Assembly: GCA_905182995.1 (NCBI GenBank) | Contig: CAJJDP010000095.1 | Span: 62,001-126,000, forward strand | Length of the DNA: 64,000 nt | From: Paramecium octaurelia | Lineage: Eukaryota > Ciliophora > Oligohymenophorea > Peniculida > Parameciidae | Reading direction: 5' to 3' | In this document: positions 50,334 to 61,062 of the stretch, one piece after another | Position numbering within the stretch: position 1 is the first letter of the stretch | How the letters are laid out: every line of letters starts with the position of its first letter | Translations under genes and position numbers: made by a program | Notes under the pieces: generated by a model | Database searches by the model: none | The model's input: only the letters and a program-made list of their open reading frames with translations | Told to the model about the DNA's origin: nothing

Positions 50334-53300
50334 ATGGACACCCCTGATTCCCCCACAGATTTCCAATCTCAGAATTCAAAAAGAGCACTCATTAAATGTC
50401 TATAGAATAACAGATTGTTAACACTGTTGTGAGTTTGAGCCAAAAGAATATTTGCCTATGGTCTCCAAATAGAAATATAAGTATTCCATTATAAAAATTA
50501 ATTATTTCGAAATGTATACTGTTTATACCTCATAAAATGGTTCAATTGCTCTTAATAACTGCTTAACTTTACCCCATGACACTCTACTGAAGGTTGTCCT
50601 GTGTTCAAGGAACATCTTCTCATACACTCCCGTGCTAATCACAAACATTTAAGCAACGCGCTCTCCTTCAAAGAAAGGTTCTCCCAATAAACAATGGAAG
50701 GGCTATAAGAAAATTCTAAGAGGAGAAGCCGAGGCCTAATTGCCAATGTCCTTCTATCCTGTGTACGAACCTCATCGATATAATATTTCAAACGATGGAG
50801 ACTATGTGTTTGAGATCAAATGTCGGCAATTAGGTCCATGTTTTCTCAGAATAATTTGGTTAGAATTTGAGGATCGAAGGATTCATGAAATGGAATAGCC
50901 CTTTAATTTTTTAGTTTGGACTCCGTTGATGTTCAATCTCAAAGATTTAACTATTTAGACAGTATTACCAAATTTAGTAAGAAAATGGGATTTGGATGGG
51001 TTTTAAGCCTTTCATTTGTGTCCAATACAGGAAGTATCTCATAGTCTGTATGCGATCAAGGATCATTTGAGTATAAAATACTTCCATAATTTCGAGGAAC
51101 TTCAAAAATTTATTGAATCATCTAAAAAGATCTTTTTTATAGATGTTGTGTTGAATCACGTAGCAAAGGAGAGTGAATGGTTGAATGATGAAGAATGTGT
51201 ATACAACGAAAGAACTGTTCCGCAATTGAGATCAGCTCTGGAATTGGACTTGGCTTTGTCAGAGGTATAAAAATATGAGGACATCGAAAAGGTGATAAAG
51301 GCATTCAAAATAGAGGAATACTTTTAAATTGATCTACAGAAAATACATTGGGGAGAGTAGACAACTTAAAATGCTATTAATGGCGACGAAGATGATGACG
51401 ATAATATATTTATGGAATCATTTCAGGAGAAAAACATAAAATTGCTAGAACAATATTTGTCGAATTTTGGAGTATCGAGATATGGAGTGACTTTTGATTT
51501 CAAGAGATTGTAGCAAGAATTGGGAGCACAGCAATTAACTATCAGTCAAATTAGGAAGAGTTTAAAATGTATTAATGAAAAATAATTCAAAAGGGCTAAG
51601 TAATATGAAACTGAATCTATAGTTAATAATCAAGCACACTATAGTAAGTATGGATATGTTCAGAAGTACTTCTACAAGTTAAAGAATTGGTATGCTGCCT
51701 ATAATGGGTATGTTGATAACATTGATCCCGAAGAAGATTTCGTAACCAGCCAAAATTTCCATTATCTCAGGCACACTATTAACAAATGGAATGTTATTAA
51801 ATTGCGGTATGGCAACAAACAAGACACCCCTCTATTGTTGAATCGAATGAAATAGTACATTTGTCAGATGGCTCGTTATTTTCATGGTATCCGATTAGAT
51901 AATTGTCATGGAACACCTTTGAGAGTTAGTTAATACTTACTGAAGCATGCTAGAATTGAGAATCCTAAATTATTGGTGTTTGCTGAATTGTTTGGTTGTT
52001 CATATGAGTAGTAAATTAAGTATATGAGTAAATTAGGATTGAATGGATAAGTGGACGAATTATTTTATTGTAGAAATGCTCCCTCTATCGTTCATAAATT
52101 ATAAAGTTGTACTTACATCCAACATATCTCAGGACCATAAAGACTCATATATGATTAAACACATGATAATTAGCCACCAATTGTCAAATCTTAAGGTCCA
52201 GGCTTTTTAATGTCTCTGGTGACAGCCTTATCTTTTAGCAATCAATTTAAAGGAACTACCAAATTAGTGGATGAGTTCCATGATTAACATATTAGTTGTG
52301 TTTATGAAAAACGATTGTACCCACAAACTAATCAACAGACTGAATATGTAGAAAGAAGACTTATCACTTTCATGTGGAAACATACTACTTCAATTTAATG
52401 TGGTTTGAATTAGCTAAAAGGACTTCCAAACATTGTTAAATTAAAAGGTTCATTTGATAACTGGTAAAAGGAATACTTTCTTAAAAATGAATTAGAAAAC
52501 CCCAATTATTTCACTTGTCAAATAGAATTATCACCTGGAACATATGAATATAAATATATAGTAGACGATGTATGGATGATTGACGAAAATCAATTAACCA
52601 ATCATATGAACAATATCATTGATATCAAACCCATAGAGGTCTACAAATCATTAACTTTCATCCGCTAACTTGCTTAAGATTATTATAAATACACCTATTT
52701 GGAATCAATACAAGAATAAATCATACTCATTACTAGATGTTAAGAGGATCATTCATTCAATCAAATCATTCTAATTTGCTTAAGACCTGTCTTCCATAAA
52801 ATCAAGCTCTATTCCAAAATATCAAAAATCTTGTATCAATATTCATTTCAATTCAGTGGAAAAGAATCCTCGAATTTAGAAGATGAAATCAAAGTGAAAG
52901 AGCACTACATAGACATTACTACTTCATATGCCTCAATCAACGAGAACATGATATGCATAGACACACCAACTTCTTATGTAATCATTTTAAATTGTGAACC
53001 TTTAAAAGAGGTTCAAGAGTTGAATCTGTTTCTCTTAAGACCCTTTGAATGTGCTGATGATTTGAACCTTCTGTACTAGCCTCTGATAAATCATTATGAA
53101 GTACCAGGATGTGGAGTGCTCTCTTATTCTGGATTATATGGAGTGTTGAGATATATCAATAAAATTGAAACCCTCAAGGATCCATTCATCAGGCATATTC
53201 AAGAAGGTGATTGGCTTATCGATTATTTATCAAGTACCCATACTTGTTTGGTACCAATACTAAGAATAATCAAATCATTGCCCTCCATATTTAAACCACA

Positions 53301-54854
53301 TTATTTTATTAAATGCATAAAGCACATCGTTTAAAGTATTGAAGATAAATACACTCAACACAGTGAGATTTTCTTTAAATAAATTGATATCTTATCTACT
53401 TATTTTACTCTCTATGATTTTGTTAAAGGTCGAGAAACCTTTATGAGTTTCAAGGGCATCTTAATTTTGACAAGTAAGACTCAAAATTTATTTTAGATAA
53501 GGCTGTTGAGGCCAAGGCTCTGATTGTTAAGTATGGCAATTTAATGTAACACGGTCTAATTCCTAATTCATTAAAACCCCTAAGGTATAACACAAGAGAC
53601 ACTTGTTTTTGGTGGATCAAATCTATCCGTGATTATGTAATATATACAGATGACTTTTCTATCATTAGTTTATTACAAGAATAAATTCAATCCATCTTTT
53701 AATCTCATGCTACAGGTATCTCATTTAAGGAAATACTTGCAAATGACGACACAGACAAAGAAGTATTATTATGCATTATAATAGGGTTTGCTTGTCGAGC
53801 TTAAACTGGATTCAGAAACAGGATTCATTATGGGAGGAAATCATAAGAATGCCTTAACTTGGATGGATAAAATAGGATCAGGCACCTTAAATAAAGGATA
53901 TCCTGCTGCATCCAGAGATGGAGCACCTATTGAATGTACGGCCTTGTTAAAAGCTTGTCTTGATTTCATTGGGAAGATGCATCAAATGAACAAATATCCA
54001 TATCCAGGAATCAAGTTAATGAATAGGATGGTTACTTGGAGAGCATGGTCAGATTTTATTTGTTAGCATTTTGAAAAGAGCTATTATATTCCTTTGGACT
54101 CGTGTTATTATAATGAGTATTAGGTTATTGAAAAATATGTAAGGAGAAAAGGAATCTATAGAGACATCTTTAAATGTTCCAAACCAAGATCTGAATACTA
54201 GTTGAGACCCAATTCTTGTATTGCCATTGCATTGGCTCCAGAATTGTTTTAAAAAAATCATGTGGTGCATCACTTAGCCTTGATTGAATCTACTTTGATG
54301 AGTCAGAACTCACTTGGTTTAAGCACTCTGGATCCTATTGCAAGTGAATACAGTGGTAAATATCTTCAATGGACAGAACATTTCAATGTTTAAGATGGAT
54401 TCTCCATTCACAATGGATCTGAATTTATTTTCTTACTTGGATATTATCTGAAAGCATTACTAAAAATCCATAAGCAAGATATCAAGAAAGAAATATTTTA
54501 TGCATATCTTGCTCCTATCAAGCAACACTTAAAACAATAGTAAATGCAATCTATTATATTAGTTATTCTTTACCTGACTTCACTGACCATAATGGCTAGA
54601 TAAGTGAATTTGCTCATAAGTCTTCAATATTAAGCATAGCTCTTTTAAAAGAAGCCATATTTGACTTAGAAGAGTTTAGTTAAAAGTATTAAAAATGAAC
54701 ATTTGATCATGTTAATAATCTATTTCAAACAGAAAATTATACAGACTCATATATATCTTAATTATAATTGCAATAAGTTTAAAATACAAATAAATTTCCT
54801 TTTACTTAATTTGCACATTCCTGGGAACCATTGTAGATGAATCTATTAATATGA
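50334..54854 (+). CDS. Glycogen debranching enzyme with internal AMPK-type CBM
   Basis: About 1,450-1,500 residues. The start MDTPDSPTDFQSQNSKRALI is the best available, but the splice to the conserved part (from about 50450) is not settled; an alternative ATG lies near 50397. The GH13 4-alpha-glucanotransferase half shows IFFIDVVLNHVAKESEW, YFHGIRLDNCHG (catalytic Asp) and LVFAELFGCSYE (acid/base Glu). The C-terminal amylo-1,6-glucosidase half shows FIMGGNHKNALTWMDKIGSG and GYPAASRDGAPIECTALLKA. Together these are diagnostic of the eukaryotic bifunctional enzyme (AGL/Gdb1). Between them, about 52428-52650, is a module NIVKLKGSFDNWQ ... SPGTYEYKYIVDDVWMIDE like the glycogen-binding domain of AMPK beta. 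It mobilises cytosolic glycogen by moving a maltosyl/maltotriosyl block and freeing the branch glucose. It ends FAHSWEPLQMNLLI at TGA 54852-54854. Confidence 0.9.
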
Positions 54855-55126
54855 AAATTTATTAGTTAAGTAAATAAGGAATGTATATATGTTATATTCG
54901 GATTGTTTAAGAAATTTAATTAGTTATTCCTAATAATTTATAATAATCTCTCATATACATAATTATAGATTATTGTAATAAAAATATTTATTTATTGATG
55001 CGAAATGAGAATATCTAAATTAGTAGAAATTCTTTATGTGTTCATGAACCATTCTTTTGATTGTTTTCAATTTAGTAGTGATAGGAAAATTCCTCAATGA
55101 AGTATAATTAATAAATTAATATAATT
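54855..55126. other. Intergenic region
   Basis: 272 bp of AT-rich DNA between two plus-strand genes; presumably terminator and promoter. Nothing else seen. Confidence 0.4.
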
Positions 55127-56150
55127 ATGCTTCTTGAAATTATTTTACTTGTAAGTTCTTCTTCATTTGCTCTTCTCTTTCAAGCAGATGAACTGGGAGA
55201 ATAAATTCACGATTGTGCAAAGTTGTTTATATTCGGAACACTTATTACTGAATACCCTTGGATGATGGTAGGAATTATCACTTTTGTGTGGATTAAAGAA
55301 TGTTGCAGATCAAAGGATTCTCATCAACAGGAAAACCATCAACCAAACCCTGCCATTATTATCCATCATGCAAGAGACGGAGCCACGGCCACATCAACTG
55401 AAAATGTACCACCTACCATCGAGGCTGTGTAAATCTTCGACTATGCTACTGGAGAAAGCCAATATGCATTTATCCAGAAAACTGAGAAGAGTTTATTAAC
55501 TCAATTAGGAGTCACCATGAAGAATACCATTTTGTTGGAGAAGGGCAGACAATAGGATGCAAGTGTTAATTCCAAATTAATCTCACATATTGATCAACAG
55601 AAGAGGGCTAATGCTTAGAATATTTCCATCATTTATGAAGACAACAGCGAATACTAGCAAAACCAGCACAAACCTCTTGTTTCCATTCCATTTAAAATTG
55701 GGGATTTTGATAAGTAGATGGGCGAAATTATATAGGCAGAAATATTATCTGGGGAATATCCGATGGAGAGTAAAGTAGTCAATGCAAAATTAAAGTACGA
55801 GTAGGCTTTGATTGCGATTTTAATAAGTATCAATAGAATATTACAATTAAGTGTCAGTGATTCCTCAGGTTGAAGGTTTGGTATTCAGATTAGTTAATTC
55901 AACTCTATTTGGAGTTGTCCTTCATTCAGCAGTGCAAAGAAAAGAGATACTAACAATGTCTCACCTTATATATATGATTATACTATTAACTGGTTGTGTA
56001 GTTGCCTATATTCTCGGATTATATTATCAATCTATGAATATTAGATAAACCCTTTTGGGATGTCTGCTATGGTCATTTCAACACGTTAATCCAAACCTAT
56101 GTTTATTGGTACTTCCTCTACCCACACTATTGTATTTAGAAGGCTTATGA
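55127..56150 (+). CDS. Membrane-anchored protein, unknown
   Basis: Begins MLLEIILLVSSSSFALLFQA, a signal or first membrane span, followed by LFIFGTLITEYPWMMVGIIT and a CCRSK patch. A long soluble region follows (FDYATGESQYAFIQKTEKSL, LTQLGVTMKNTILLEKGRQQ, PLVSIPFKIGDFDKQMGEII). After a probable 25-nt intron (GTTG...TTAG, near 55871-55895) come NSTLFGVVLHSAVQRKEILT and the span MIILLTGCVVAYILGLYY. The 3' end is uncertain: a stop at 56148-56150 fits one frame, while another frame reads PFWDVCYGHFNTLIQTYVYW. The layout, a lumenal or cytosolic domain between N- and C-terminal spans, faintly recalls TMEM43-like proteins, but I do not assign it. Confidence 0.6.
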
Positions 56151-56159
56151 ATGTGTAGT

Positions 56160-56280
56160 TTCAATTACATTGCTTGGACTTGATATATATATATATATTT
56201 GTATATCAATCTTGATATAAATGATTAGATTGTATAACATTGAAATGTATGTATATATATATTATATATGAAATGGAATT
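56160..56280. repeat. AT-dinucleotide-rich tract
   Basis: Contains two (TA)n runs, about 56182-56198 and 56252-56267. Simple low-complexity DNA between convergent genes. Confidence 0.6.
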
Positions 56281-56288
56281 TCAATTGT

Positions 56289-57078
56289 TCAACATTTAAA
56301 TTGTATTAGCACTGAGTCACCCAATTTGATCCAATTCTGCAGTCCTTTCTGAAACTCTGACAAATTCAAGGAAATGTTATTCAAATTAAACGTTGTATCA
56401 ATAGAGTTGACGATGTATACGTTTTTGTATGTGGGTGTTTGTCTAAGAATTTCAAGACCTGAAATAATGAATAGGCAGTACTTTCTAAGATGTATGTTGC
56501 TTTTTCCAATAATTGGTAATCGTTGGTAGATTTGGCTAATTTGATAACATCATATGCTCTTGATTATTTATCCATCCAGATTTATTCTTAGGTGTCAATG
56601 TTATTAACTTAGATTTCGTAATGTTGATTAATGAGATTGATAACTTCATCTTTTCTTTGCTTAATCAATTTGAAAATGGTGGCGAAGGTTTGTTCAACTT
56701 CTTTGAGTACTTTTTGTTTTGATTCCTCAAAGGTTAATTTTGTATGTCTAATGTCTACGAGAACGGTTTCTGTTTTTTCCAATCTCAAGATTCCTAAATA
56801 GAAGATAGTTGAATTACCATCTTTGGCTGCTTGATCCATGGACGATCTGATATCTTTGGTGGCTTTATCCATTTAATCAACTAGGTGTCCTTTATGATCT
56901 CCAAACATCAAACAAGTAGGACATATAAGACTAGATAAACTTAATGGGAATACACATGACAAGAGGTGCAGAAGGCTTCTAGTTGTCTTTTATGGGTGGT
57001 GCACTCTCCGACTCTGAGAGTGTCATCACTATTGAGCTATTTAGTAGATGGTCCTGATTTGAGTTATTCGGAAATCAT
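56289..57078 (-). CDS. B-box zinc-finger coiled-coil protein
   Basis: 247 residues with two 23-nt introns, the second ending in CAG. After MISEQLKSGPSTKQLNSDDT comes a complete B-box type 2 finger: CTTHKRQLEAFCTSCHVLIC followed by PTCLMFGDHKGH, giving the C-x2-H, C-x2-C, C-x2-C and H-x2-H ligand pairs. A long helical region follows (QMDKATKDIRSSMDQAAKDG, ILRLEKTETVLVDIRHTKLT, EVEQTFATIFKLIKQRKDEV), as in TRIM B-box/coiled-coil proteins. There is no RING before the B-box and no SPRY after it; it ends with SLNLSEFQKGLQNWIKLGDS. Probably a protein-binding scaffold; ciliates have many B-box-only proteins. Confidence 0.87.
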
Positions 57079-57206
57079 AAATTTTATTTATAAATAAAAA
57101 CGAAATCACATCCACATTTAATGAATTGGGAAGGATGCAATAAGGTATCTGATATGGAATTATTCAATGATTAATGTATTTAAATGTACGATATGTTATT
57201 ATAACT

Positions 57207-57619
57207 TCACAATCCCTTAATTTTATCTTCGACGAATTGTTTCTCGTTTTCACTTACTTCAATTGCAAAATCTTTGAGTGCAACGGATGAGCACTTCCTT
57301 GATTTGATCTTCTTAGTCTTAGTAAGGAATTTAGAAATGCCGATCCATTCTCCCAACAAAGCACCTTTTTCTACTTTCCAAACTGGGATCTAGAATTATT
57401 TAGCCAAAGCGACAATCAATTTCTTGTATGTGTCTTCAGTGCAATCATCAGCCAAAACCACGAATTTTGCCTAGGAATGGAGAGTATTCATACTTGTTTG
57501 CTTTCAATGGCTTTGCACACTTCGTGGACTCCCTTAGCCAACAATCCTCTATGTAATGATGTTTAAACAACTCTCTTTAAGGTTGTGAGTTCTTCTGACA
57601 ATTACTCGACTTCTGCCAT
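57207..57619 (-). CDS. RPS12: 40S ribosomal protein eS12
   Basis: 129 residues with one 23-nt intron. Starts MAEVEQLSEELTTLKRVVQT, then SLHRGLLAKGVHEVCKAIES, AKFVVLADDCTEDTYKKLIV, QFQIPVWKVEKGALLGEWIG and CSSVALKDFAIEVSENEK. This is the L7Ae/eL30-fold protein eS12 of the small subunit; blocks GLxxGxHExxKAIE and LAxDC are typical, and the length is normal. Third positions of codons are more often C than in neighbouring genes, as expected for a highly expressed gene. Confidence 0.95.
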
Positions 57620-57734
57620 AATAAATAATTTAAATCTTATTTAAATTAAGAAACCCCTCTCTTATGAAATATTACAAAGTAAAGTAAAAATTATACAATC
57701 ACAATTATTTTCATTTCCTCCTAATAAAGCTATA

Positions 57735-59106
57735 TCACATCAATATAACCTAAGAGTTATAGTGAATGTCTTTAACTAATTGAAATTTTAATTCATCAGA
57801 ATGCTTGATTTTAATTGTACAAATGGGTTGATCCAAATCCTACAGGATTCTCATTTTGAATCTCAGAGACTGTCTCAATTCCTCCTTCTTCTATTACAAT
57901 TTGAGTTGATGCTCCTTTCTCTGTTTATCAAATCTAACCTTCTGACATTCTCTCCTCTGCTAATCAATAATCTATTCCTGTTTCTAATTGACCTTTTGAT
58001 AGTGAGCATAGAAGTGATCGAAATTAGCTCGAACTCCATCAAAGATTGAAGCTCTGTTCCGATCCACAAGCATTAACTTAACTTTTTTTTTGTTTTTCTT
58101 CGTCCTATCGGCTATCAATAAGGTCCTATTGTTGTTGGTGTAAATGAGTTATTTATTCTGTTGATGAACTCCCAATTTGGAGTAGATGTCGAGATCCCAC
58201 TGTTGCAACATCGTGGGATTCTTAGGCCACACAACACTCTTCTCCTTTATCTGTTGGTATTGTTCATCCATAAAATCGATAAGTTCTGTGGATAGAGGGA
58301 TTGAATAAAACTGATAGGAACATTCATTGTTGGAACAGGATTCAAATACTTTATTTCTGTTGTCTCTCTGCTGTTATTCCAATTGCTCATCTGGCCTGTA
58401 GAAACGCTTGAGCTCCTTCAAGTTGCCAAATATATCATTGCAATTATTGAATGAATTTACAAAATTAAACTCCTCCTCTTTGATTAACTGCAATTTCAGC
58501 AATTCTCTCTGTTTTATTTGCCTCACCAAATTAAGTGCTATCAGGTTCTCATTCAACAGGATCTCTCTGGCTACATCAATGGAATGTATATCCAAATGCT
58601 TCTATCGTTTTTGTTTGTACGCTTTGCTCGGTCTGAAAGCCACATTCATCCGATAACTAAGATGCTACAATAAGATTCATACTCATTCTCTTGAGCTCGC
58701 ATGAAGACTCTCAAAAGAGGCCTTTATAATCGTTCAACCTTTTTGTTATAATAGGTTTCATCGTATTCCAAAGTGTTGAGTAACGAATATTGTTTAGAGT
58801 AATTGCGATTGGAAGTCAGATGACGCCTAAGATCCAATTGCTGCATTACTTTGGGGTTAATGGCAGCTTCCAAATCCTCCTCATCACAAGAGTACTCATT
58901 CTCATCAGGGTACACTATATTTGAATGAATGTAAACAGTGGGCAATTAGATTGTGGTCTGAGCAACAGTTGAAATGGGCACGAAATTGGGGACTTCAATT
59001 TGTTTGCAAGGGATTGGCTATGTAGAGTTGTAATGAGTACTTCCAATAGTTCGTAATCCCATTTATCCTTCTTTACAAAAACCACATTCGGATCAATGTT
59101 CTTCAT
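57735..59106 (-). CDS. Enhancer-of-polycomb-like (EPL1/EPC) chromatin protein
   Basis: 440 residues with a 23-nt and a 26-nt intron; exon total is 441 codons. The N-terminal part (MKNIDPNVVFVKKDKWDYEL, IPCKQIEVPNFVPISTVAQT, YPDENEYSCDEEDLEAAINP) has the acidic YD-x-DxxDE block of the EPL1 domain. The best match is NVAFRPSKAYKQKRQKHLDI followed by REILLNENLIALNLVRQIKQ and RELLKLQLIKEEEFNFV, parallel to the EPC segment after DPYVAFRRR. The C-terminus is basic and helical (KQEQIIDQQRRECQKVRFDK). EPL1/EPC anchors the catalytic piccolo module of the NuA4/TIP60 histone acetyltransferase. Identification rests on motif comparison from memory. The start codon lies 169 bp from the divergent 2OG oxygenase start. 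Confidence 0.72.
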
Positions 59107-59275
59107 TCTTTTTAAGATTTAATTTTGTTTAATTTATACACTCAAAAGTCAAGGAAAGCACAATTCAAAAGAGAACCTCAAGCGAGCATTTGAGTATTGA
59201 GAATGTTACTGATCAAATATCCAACTATATATAGTACTCCCTTCTAATTGAATGACATATTATTAATTTATTAAA

Positions 59276-60446
59276 ATGTTTACAACAAGATTTGTGTATA
59301 GATTTGCTAAATCTGTACCCGTGGTCGATGTTACGGCCTTCCTCGCCAAAAAGGGGGACACCTCTGCACAATGTGCCCAAGTAGCAGAGGCTCTCCACAA
59401 TTACGGTGCCATTTGCATCAAGGATCCCCGAGTTAATGACCGTCATAATGTCGACTTTTTGGATATGATGGAAAAGTATTTCGAATCCAGAGCTGCCAAA
59501 TTCTATAACGATGAAAAGGTATCCGCATGGTTTTATTCAAGGTTGAAGATATCTTCCCAAATTATGCATATCAAGTTGGAGCTACACCAGAGTTCGTTGA
59601 AAAGGCCAGAACTCACAATAATATTGTCAAATAATATACCAAGGAAAATGAAGCCTTGACTCCATAACCAGCTCCTTATGTAATATCCATCTCTATCTCT
59701 AGGATGCCAAGTGGAGATTCTTTTGGCCCATCGATGACTCAGGCAAACGAACCAAAGATGAAGAGTATTAGATTTAGACTTATATTATTATAGTTTCAAT
59801 CCTCCAAGATTCAGACCCAAGGATGTTCCTTAGTTTGGAGAACGAATGGAATAGTGGGGCAAGATGATGATCAATGGATGCTTGACTGTGGCTGAGATGG
59901 CTGCTATCGGTATGAGCATTCCTGCTGACTCTTTTACCAGTAGAATGTAAAATGGACCTCACTTACTTGCACCAACTGGTTCTGATCTGGATAGACATAA
60001 ACCAGGAACCATCTTCGCAGGATTCCATTATGATTTGAATTTCCTCACCATCCACGGCAAGAGTCGTTACCCTGGTTTGTATGTGTGGTTGAGAAATGGA
60101 GAGAGAATCTCAGTAGCTGTCCCAGAAGGCCACTTACTCCTATAGGCAGGTGCCCAGTTTGATTTGCTCACTGGTGGGTATGTGACTTGTGGATATCATG
60201 AAGTATTTTACAATCCCAATCTAGGTCATCTATACTGAAGAGGCCAAGAAAAAATATGAAGAAAACAAGAAAGTCGGTAAGAGCACTTGGAGAGTCTCAT
60301 CAACCCTATTTTCGCATATTAATTCTGAAGTTACTCTTTAACCATTAGATAAATTCGCTAAGCAAGGATTGCCACCAAAATACAAGCCCATCAAGGCATT
60401 TGATTAGGTCTAACAGGAATTGGAAGCCATCAAATTAAAGTTATGA
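59276..60446 (+). CDS. 2-oxoglutarate/Fe(II) dioxygenase, IPNS-like
   Basis: 357 residues with four introns of 23, 23, 29 and 22 nt; exon total 358 codons. The N-terminus MFTTRFVYRFAKSVPVVDVT could be a mitochondrial targeting sequence. The DIOX_N part (PVVDVTAFLAKKGDTSAQCA, ALHNYGAICIKDPRVND) and the C-terminal jelly roll are clear: GFHYDLNFLTIHGKSRYPGL gives the H-x-D iron ligands, VWLRNGERISVAVPEGHLLL follows, and GGYVTCGYHEV supplies the distal His. The RxS that usually binds 2OG is not obvious; SSTLFSHINSEVTLQPL follows. This resembles isopenicillin N synthase-like oxygenases, found widely in protists with unknown substrates. The first intron appears to end in AAG, which is unusual; the frame demands a splice there. 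Confidence 0.83.
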
Positions 60447-61062
60447 TGCATATAAATAGATTTGTATATGGCAATAAATATTAATATCAATATATTTCTA
60501 TAACTTATTCGTTCTTTGAAACAAATTTATTTTCATATTTCTAATTTATATAATAAAATTTATTAATTAATATAGGACATATGGAATTCCATTTTTAACC
60601 TAAAATTGCAATATAGAAATTAAAATCATTTAATATTCCCTTGTTAGTGTAGGTAATCTAGTGCTACGTTCGAGCATGGTTGATTATGCGAACCAGAGTG
60701 GAGACTTAGCACAACACTTAGGGGGTGGGGAGGAGGAGGTAAAAAGAGTGGGGGATTTCAGGGAGAGTTTGAGAAGAGGGAAGCATTGTAAAATAAAATA
60801 AATAATTTGAATTTAATAATTAAATCATCAAAATGAAACGAATTCGAAGGAATTGAGGAAAGTTTAATTAAAGATAATGATGTTGTAATATTTTAACTAA
60901 TTTATAATATTATTTATTAATTTTAGGAAATTAGAAAGAGTAAAATTTGTGAATGTGTAAAAAATTCTCATAGTTTTGAGATTGGGATAATTTTTATACT
61001 GATGTCAACGACAATAAATGGTTTTTATTAATTATTAATATATAAATATTTGATAATAAAAA
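60447..61062. other. Intergenic region containing a G-rich segment
   Basis: 616 bp between two plus-strand genes. Most is very AT-rich, except for a sharply different G-rich segment at about 60647-60790, listed separately. No protein-coding frame is supported. Confidence 0.5.
60647..60790 (+). ncRNA. Candidate structured non-coding RNA, strand uncertain
   Basis: Base composition changes abruptly from AT-rich to GC-balanced, then G-rich. An outer stem GTGCTA (about 60660) pairs with TAGCAC (about 60706); inside it GTTC-GA-GCAT pairs with ATGC-GAAC around an 8-nt loop. Downstream is a purine tract with runs of G (AGGGGGTGGGGAGGAGGAGG). The nested hairpin resembles tRNA- or snRNA-like folding but matches no class I can name. 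Upstream and downstream DNA lack coding signal. The call is structural inference only. Confidence 0.35.

Noticed and set aside
59225-59446. Minus-strand open frame overlapping the dioxygenase start
   Set aside because: The plus strand carries the recognisable oxygenase N-terminus; the minus frame is a shadow.
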